The notes under the pieces are model-generated. The model made no database searches, had not been told where the DNA came from, and saw only the letters and a program-made list of their open reading frames with translations. A program made the position numbers and the translations under genes. Source: Tannerella sp. (GTDB lineage: Bacteria > Bacteroidota > Bacteroidia > Bacteroidales > Tannerellaceae). Taken from it: DNA of 10,233 nt. How positions within the stretch are numbered: position 1 is the stretch's first letter; the number at the start of each line of letters is the position of its first letter. Positions 6,285 to 10,233 of the stretch are shown piece after piece. Location of the stretch: the NCBI GenBank assembly GCA_031268395.1, contig JAIRXI010000230.1:1-10233 (forward strand). Reading direction: 5' to 3'.

Positions 6285-6557
6285 GCATTTCAGATGGTCG
6301 CTGCCCCCGGCAAAGGCTGTTTGCAAGCCGCTTTATAAGGTGAGTGCGACTCACCTCATGAGGCGGGAGCAGGTCATTCCATAAGGTGGGATGACCCCTC
6401 ATAAGGCGAGCGTGGCTTTCCGCCTAAGGAAAGGGAGACTTTCCGCCTAAGGAAAGGGAGGCTTTCCGCCTAAGGAAAGGGAGGCTTCCCTTATAAGGAA
6501 AGAGCGCCTTTCCTTATAAGGTGAGTGCGAACCTCCCCATGCGACCATTTGAAATGC
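6285..6557. repeat. 17-bp inverted repeat bracketing the 23-bp hairpin array
   Basis: The 17-base word GCATTTCAGATGGTCGC at 6285-6301 is matched by the reverse complement of 6541-6557 at 16 of 17 positions. The arms enclose the whole tandem array, with about 30 bp of spacer on the left and almost none on the right. This suggests the array and its borders form one 273-bp unit. No target-site duplication is clear. Confidence 0.6.
6333..6538. repeat. Tandem array of nine hairpin units, 23-bp period
   Basis: The anchor ATAAGG/CTAAGG/ATGAGG recurs at 6335, 6358, 6381, 6401, 6424, 6447, 6470, 6493 and 6516. That is a 23-bp step throughout except for one 20-bp step. The central units are near-identical (CTTTCCGCCTAAGGAAAG, a 6-bp stem with GCCTAA loop). 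Outer units have changed sequence but keep pairing, for example GGTGAGT-GCG-ACTCACC at 6339-6355. The first and last units share 17 identical bases (6333-6349 and 6514-6530). A 23-bp period is not a codon multiple, so the array does not encode a protein repeat. It lies between the stop of the type IX secretion cargo gene and the oxidoreductase promoter. Confidence 0.85.
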
Positions 6558-6590
6558 ATCTGGTGCAACAGAACAATGCTCCATGCGCCA

Positions 6591-7727
6591 TTATTTTATG
6601 ATCAGCTTGTGCACATCCGTTCCTCCGGCCGTATCTACTTTTAACAGATAGATGCCTCGGGGAAGGGTATTGACCGCGACGGTTGCCTGCCGCTCGACCG
6701 TCTGCCGGATAACGACCCTGCCCGACAGGTCGACAAGCGTGAGGACGGCCGGCGCCTCCTCCGGCAGGATTACCGTCACATAATCCGTCGAAGGATTGGG
6801 ATATATGGCCGACGAACGGCGCTCTCCGGGACGGATCGTCGCCGTGACAAGCCCGTCCGGATAGACATGGCGGCAGGATTCCGAGTACCGGATCTCGCCA
6901 TCCGGCCCTTTTTCCGTTTCGGAAATGGCGTTTCCCCGTTCGTCATAGCGCGTTTCGATTAGATGGTCGATCTCCCAGCCTTCGCTTCCTGAAGGACGGA
7001 AGCTGGTTTCGAGGCGCCTGCCTGCGCCGTCCCAGGTGATTTCAACCTTTTCGCGCACGACCCATATATATGTTATATATGTTTCGCCTTCCCTTTCGTC
7101 GCTCGCAAGGCGAATGTATCCGGTCATGCGGTCGAAGCTGTCATAATACAATTCGTAACGCGCGATCGCTTTCAGTCCGCTCCCGGACGGGATGGAGTCC
7201 ATGACCACAACCGGATTTCCCCTTTCACTGTATTCGACGGCGGACTTCATTTGATTCAACTCCCATTCCCCGTCGCCGAGAGAATAGTACAGGCATGACT
7301 TGACGGGCTGGCCGTTTGCGCTGTAACGGGTGACAACCCTGGAATAGGCATACCATTCTTCCCCTTCGGAGAATTTCAGATAAGAAATGCCGTCGCTCGT
7401 GAGGCATCCGTCTTCGCGGGTGTACGCATATTCTATCTTGAGGCCTTCGTCCACGAGTCCGTCGTAGTCGAAATCCGTATAACCTTCTTCCAGCACGACC
7501 AGGCCATCTTCGTTATACTTGATGCCTACACGCCTGTGCAATTTCTTGCCGTAAAAGGTATACGTGGAATCGGGCAGGTTGTCGACGGCGCCCGCCCGCA
7601 GGACGGCTCCGCCCATTGCCGACGGCCTGTCGGTCCATTGCATGAAGATTTCTTCCGGCCCGTTTTTCGAGACTTGAGCCTGCAACAGCCACGGAAGCAG
7701 GCTTAATAACAGTACATACTTTTTCAT
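6591..7727 (-). CDS. Secreted protein with type IX secretion C-terminal sorting domain
   Basis: This 378-aa protein starts with a Sec signal peptide (MKKYVLLLSLLPWLLQAQ) and ends with a type A sorting domain (about 306-378). That domain contains AIYPNPSTDYVTV, LVDLSGRVV and LPRGIYLLKVDTAGG, and finishes KLIIK. Such domains direct cargo across the outer membrane through the type IX system, after which they are removed. The middle (about 66-290) is beta-rich with repeated short Y-x-x-x-G-x-x-V segments (YNEDGLVV, YSANGQPV, YSERGNPV, YDERGNAI). They resemble isolated YD-like repeats and suggest an elongated surface protein. No catalytic motif is visible, so function is unknown. A -7 box lies at 7773-7780. 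The hairpin array begins about 50 bases past the stop. Confidence 0.9.
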   Translation of the reverse strand: MKKYVLLLSLLPWLLQAQVSKNGPEEIFMQWTDRPSAMGGAVLRAGAVDNLPDSTYTFYGKKLHRRVGIKYNEDGLVVLEEGYTDFDYDGLVDEGLKIEYAYTREDGCLTSDGISYLKFSEGEEWYAYSRVVTRYSANGQPVKSCLYYSLGDGEWELNQMKSAVEYSERGNPVVVMDSIPSGSGLKAIARYELYYDSFDRMTGYIRLASDEREGETYITYIWVVREKVEITWDGAGRRLETSFRPSGSEGWEIDHLIETRYDERGNAISETEKGPDGEIRYSESCRHVYPDGLVTATIRPGERRSSAIYPNPSTDYVTVILPEEAPAVLTLVDLSGRVVIRQTVERQATVAVNTLPRGIYLLKVDTAGGTDVHKLIIK

Positions 7728-7772
7728 ATTCTATCCATATTAAATAAAAAAACAATGCCGTTTCCGGCCTTA

Positions 7773-7780
7773 CAAACGTA
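7773..7780 (-). promoter_or_regulatory. Putative -7 box of the type IX cargo gene
   Basis: The minus strand reads TACGTTTG, matching TAnnTTTG, 45 bases ahead of the ATG at 7727. The leader is AT-rich (TTTTTTTATTTAATATGG). No standard -33 element is evident. Confidence 0.45.
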
Positions 7781-7893
7781 CACATAAATCCCGAGATGTT
7801 TCGCGCAGTGCCGTATAAAATCCCCAAAAAATCACGCTTGCGGGAGACTCCGTACCGTACGGCCGAACGGCAATCACTGTCCGGGACAGAGAT

Positions 7894-8676
7894 TCACATG
7901 ATTTCGAACGTGTCCGCGTCTTTCCATACGGGAAATTCGGTTCGCAACGATTCGAGGGAGGATTTTTCCAGCGTGCAGGAGAGGAGTATTTCCCCGGCAT
8001 CGCCGGCGTCTGCCAGCTTTTCGCCCCGGGGCGAAAAAACGGCCGAACCGCCATGATAAGCGATTCCCCTGCCGTCGAGGCCGGTGCGGTTGACGCCGCA
8101 AACATAGGCCTGGTTTTCCAGCGCCCTGGCGGGGAGCAGTATCCGCCACGCCTCCCTGCGCACGGAAGGCCAGTCGGCGAAATAGAGAAGCAGATCGTAT
8201 GCATTTGCCACGTTGCGGCTCCAGACCGGGAAACGCAGGTCGTAACACACCAGCGGACAGATGTTCCATCCGCGATAGGGGACAATCAGGCGTTTTGCGC
8301 CGGCTTCGAGGCTGCGGTCTTCGCCGCCCCTGCGGAAGAGGTGGCGCTTGTCGGCATGGAAGCAGTCGCCTTCCGGAGTGACGAAAAACGCGCGGTTGTA
8401 GCGTTTCCCGTTTTCGGCGGCCAGGAAACTGCCCGCAATGGCTGTCCGGTATTCCATAGCCCACTTCTTCAGCGAGGCAACCGTCTCGCCGCCGGCAGGG
8501 TCTGCCGGTTCCGGATTGTGTATGGAGCCGGTGGTGAACAGTTCGGGCAGGACGACCAGATCGGTCCGGCGGTCGAGCCGGCGAAGCAGCGTTTCACAGT
8601 GTGCCAGATTGGCGGCGCGGTCTTCCCACGCGATGTCTGTCTGGAGGATGCCGATATGCAGGAGGTCTGTTTCCAT
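7894..8676 (-). CDS. Carbon-nitrogen hydrolase, omega-amidase (YafV/Nit2-like)
   Basis: This 260-aa protein belongs to the nitrilase superfamily. The catalytic triad is visible: Glu45 in VVLPELFTTG, Lys110 in HADKRHLF and Cys144 in PLVCYDLRFPVW. A further conserved Glu187 lies in ARALENQ. The LQTDIAWEDRAANL opening and the RFPVWSRN segment are typical of omega-amidases, which hydrolyse 2-oxoglutaramate or 2-oxosuccinamate to the 2-oxoacid plus ammonia in the cytoplasm, a repair/salvage reaction. Other C-N hydrolase specificities are possible. The ATG at 8676 gives the normal family N-terminus, and the longer open frame upstream lies inside the acyltransferase gene. It follows that gene by 17 bases, suggesting cotranscription. 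Confidence 0.9.
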   Translation of the reverse strand: METDLLHIGILQTDIAWEDRAANLAHCETLLRRLDRRTDLVVLPELFTTGSIHNPEPADPAGGETVASLKKWAMEYRTAIAGSFLAAENGKRYNRAFFVTPEGDCFHADKRHLFRRGGEDRSLEAGAKRLIVPYRGWNICPLVCYDLRFPVWSRNVANAYDLLLYFADWPSVRREAWRILLPARALENQAYVCGVNRTGLDGRGIAYHGGSAVFSPRGEKLADAGDAGEILLSCTLEKSSLESLRTEFPVWKDADTFEIM

Positions 8677-8693
8677 GCTGGCCAGGATTCGGG

Positions 8694-9239
8694 TCAGAGA
8701 TCGACGAAGCGGTCCCGGTGCCGCCCTCTCATGCCATTGTAATAGGAGCGGATGGTCCGGATGTCCGCATCGGCATTGCCGGTTGGGTAAAAGGTGGTGC
8801 CGATGCCCAGTTCTTTCCGTCCGTAGTCGATGTATGCCATCTGAATGGGTACCTGCGCCTTGAGCGCGATGTAATAGAATCCCCGTTTCCATTCGTCCAC
8901 CTTCCGCCGCGTCCCTTCGGGCGTGACGACCAGCCAGAACGACTTCCGCCGCTCAAATTCCCCGGCCAGCTGTTCGGTTTTGGATGTATTTTTCCTGCGG
9001 TTAACGGGAATGCCTCCCAATATCTTGAACAGGCATCCCAGCGGCGGAAAAAACCATTCCTTTTTGATCAGGAAACTGGCCGGTCGTCCGACGGCCGCGC
9101 TGAACAGCTGTCCGACCAGGAAATCGAAATTGCTGGTGTGAGGCGCCAGGCAGACCACACATTTGGGAATGTTTTCGCCCGAGGAGCCGAGTTTCCATCC
9201 CAGCAGGCTCAGCAGCCATCTGCTCAAGGCCTTTCTCAT
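8694..9239 (-). CDS. PlsC-like 1-acylglycerol-3-phosphate acyltransferase family protein
   Basis: This 181-aa protein of the lysophospholipid acyltransferase family has the HX4D catalytic motif in APHTSNFDF (His34, Asp39), a GGIPVNR segment (75-81) and VVTPEGTRR (105-112), the acyl-acceptor binding motif. It probably transfers an acyl group to a lysophospholipid or other membrane lipid precursor at the inner membrane. It is shorter than classical PlsC, as in the small Bacteroidales group. The ATG at 9239 is preferred because AAGGAAAAAGG lies just upstream. A TTG at 9287 would add 16 highly basic residues. The omega-amidase gene follows after 17 bases with no obvious metabolic link. Confidence 0.9.
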   Translation of the reverse strand: MRKALSRWLLSLLGWKLGSSGENIPKCVVCLAPHTSNFDFLVGQLFSAAVGRPASFLIKKEWFFPPLGCLFKILGGIPVNRRKNTSKTEQLAGEFERRKSFWLVVTPEGTRRKVDEWKRGFYYIALKAQVPIQMAYIDYGRKELGIGTTFYPTGNADADIRTIRSYYNGMRGRHRDRFVDL

Positions 9240-9297
9240 GCCTTTTTCCTTTCGTTTCTCTTCATTGAGTCTTTTCCTTTTTCGCAATTACGGATGA

Positions 9298-9305
9298 CAA
9301 AGTTA
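9298..9305 (-). promoter_or_regulatory. Putative -7 box of the acyltransferase/amidase unit
   Basis: The minus strand reads TAACTTTG, matching TAnnTTTG, about 58 bases ahead of the preferred ATG. The leader is purine-rich. The remaining region to 9488 contains no gene I can support. Confidence 0.45.
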
Positions 9306-9488
9306 GTGAATAATTCTTCCATACCGAATGTTACAGGATTTTTTATGTGTCCCGCACGCCATAAGCAAAAAATGGTTCATCCGGCAAATGCGCAGTTTTT
9401 ATCATGCAGGCTCACTATTTTGAGCGCGAAGAATTTCTGATCGCTATACCCGTAAGCCGGTCTTTTCATTGTTTTGATTTGTTGCTAA

Positions 9489-9977
9489 TCTAATCGCTGG
9501 TCTACCGTGAAGGCGGCCAACTTCATTATCAACAACGCCGAAAGGACGCCGGACGCATCCGAAGAAAAAATGCGCTCGACCCTTGCACAGGCGCACTTCT
9601 GGCGCGCATACGCATATTACTGTCTCGTACAGACCTGGGGAAAGGGGCCCATCATGCTGGAAGAAGAGATCAACTACGAAGCGCAGCTTAATTCCGTCGA
9701 AGAGATGTATGACCTCATCATAGAAGACCTCAAGATAGCAGAAGCCGGAACGCCCATACGATACACCGACGAACCCTATGGACGCAACGGCGTGAATTAT
9801 GCCGCAAGCCAGGGGGCGGTAAAGGCGATGATGGCATACATCTGCATGTCGATGGCCGGATGGCCGCTTAACAGGGGCGTCGAATACTATCAGCTGGCTG
9901 CGGCCAAAGCAAAGGAAGTGATCGATGGATCGGAGAACGGCACGTATTATTACTCCCTGTATTTGACAAAATTCTGA
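9489..9977 (+). pseudogene. SusD/RagB-family fragment lacking both ends
   Basis: The frame is bounded upstream by TAA at 9486-9488 and ends at TGA 9975-9977. It starts directly in SusD-like sequence (RWSTVKAANFIINNAE), continues through AQAHFWRAYAYYCLVQTWG, SVEEMYDLIIEDLKIAE and AAKAKEVIDG, and ends abruptly at YYYSLYLTKF. Complete SusD lipoproteins are about 500-600 residues with a signal peptide and lipobox cysteine. Only about 160 residues of the N-terminal TPR-like half remain, and no SusC partner is near. There is no ATG or good ribosome site; GTG 9507 is the only candidate start. SusD proteins bind glycans at the cell surface, but this remnant cannot be exported as it stands. It is most likely the debris of a deletion or recombination, although the frame is intact. 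Confidence 0.85.
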
Positions 9978-10015
9978 ATCCGAATCTGAACTGATCGAAT
10001 CAATCGCATGACCAT

Positions 10016-10061
10016 ACCGCCGGCAGGCCCGAAGGCCTGTCGGCGGTTATGTTTTTATTTT
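10016..10061 (+). terminator. Strong intrinsic terminator after the SusD fragment
   Basis: A 14-bp stem (10016-10029 with 10034-10047, one G-T pair) closed by the tetraloop CGAA is followed by a T-rich tract (GTTTTTATTTTAT). The position 38 bases after the SusD-fragment stop fits a rho-independent terminator kept from a full-length gene or operon. Confidence 0.85.
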
Positions 10062-10102
10062 ATGCCGTGAAAACGCTTCATAGCCGTCCCTGCAAAAAGG
10101 AG

Positions 10103-10233
10103 TTTCCGCAGCTTGCGGAAAGGCCAAACAAAACTGTTTCACTTTTCCGCAGCATGCGGAAAGGCCAATCAAAACTGTTTCACGTTTCCGCAGCTTGCGG
10201 AAAGGCCAATAATTACTGTAACACGTATCCGCA
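10103..10233. repeat. Tandem hairpin array with exact 41-bp period, open at window end
   Basis: Units start at 10103, 10144, 10185 and 10226, an exact 41-base period; the fourth is cut by the window edge. Each unit begins with a hairpin, TTTCCGCA-GCT-TGCGGAAA (the second has GCA in the loop), followed by a conserved linker beginning GGCCAA and containing ACTGTTTCAC (ACTGTAACAC in the third). Stems are conserved better than linkers. The 41-bp period is not a codon multiple. The linkers are similar to each other, so they are not CRISPR spacers. Confidence 0.88.

Noticed and set aside
6078..6338. Plus-strand frame crossing the ferredoxin start and promoter
   Set aside because: It overlaps the ferredoxin coding region antisense and the -7 box, and the product has no recognisable features.
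7850..7862. Small palindrome CCGTACCGTACGG after the amidase stop as a terminator
   Set aside because: The stem is only five base pairs, and the T-run on the minus strand is about 25 bases further on, so it does not make a convincing intrinsic terminator.
8601..9440. Long open frame (279 codons) on the plus strand
   Set aside because: It lies opposite the acyltransferase and amidase genes, whose minus-strand proteins carry full catalytic motifs. The plus-strand product has no recognisable domain and is a GC-driven antisense frame.
10103..10233. Possible CRISPR array
   Set aside because: The sequence between hairpins is conserved from unit to unit instead of unique, no cas genes are present, and the period (41 bp) would leave only about 20 bp for a spacer.

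Overview
The window looks like a chromosomal piece of a fairly GC-rich Bacteroidales bacterium (Bacteroidota). The evidence is a type IX secretion C-terminal sorting domain, a SusD-family fragment, a GH106-type rhamnosidase, a four-subunit 2-oxoacid:ferredoxin oxidoreductase operon of the anaerobic Bacteroidales type, and several Bacteroides-style -7 boxes (TAnnTTTG) at plausible distances from starts. The exact genus cannot be read from this; a Tannerellaceae-like organism is a guess.

Layout, left to right. (1) 1-1026 (+): the 3' end of a large glycoside hydrolase, probably a GH106 alpha-L-rhamnosidase. (2) 1027-1670: a gene-free stretch dominated by a 345-bp fold-back element (1173-1517). 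Its two 82-bp arms match at 72 positions without gaps once a 63-bp palindromic insertion in the left arm is removed. (3) 1671-3345 (+): an AT-richer three-gene cassette with overlapping or near-overlapping ends, encoding two different DUF488 proteins and a probable dual-OB-fold protein. It looks horizontally acquired and is the best candidate for an uncharacterised system here. (4) 6206-3376 (-): a five-gene operon for a 2-oxoacid:ferredoxin oxidoreductase (ferredoxin, alpha, a 56-aa two-helix membrane protein, beta, gamma). The small membrane gene overlaps alpha by four bases. (5) 6285-6557: an intergenic array of nine hairpin-forming units with a 23-bp period, bracketed by a 17-bp inverted repeat. 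(6) 7727-6591 (-): a secreted or surface protein exported by the type IX system. (7) 9239-7894 (-): a two-gene unit of a PlsC-like acyltransferase and an omega-amidase-type carbon-nitrogen hydrolase. (8) 9489-9977 (+): a SusD fragment lacking both ends, followed by a strong intrinsic terminator and then an exact 41-bp-period tandem array of hairpins that runs off the right edge.

The Kor/Vor genes form one metabolic complex that couples oxidation of a 2-oxoacid to ferredoxin reduction. The rhamnosidase and the SusD remnant point to a glycan-foraging lifestyle. The DUF488/DUF488/dual-OB cassette has no visible metabolic link to its neighbours. The window is unusually rich in structured non-coding repeats: one composite fold-back element and two independent tandem hairpin arrays.
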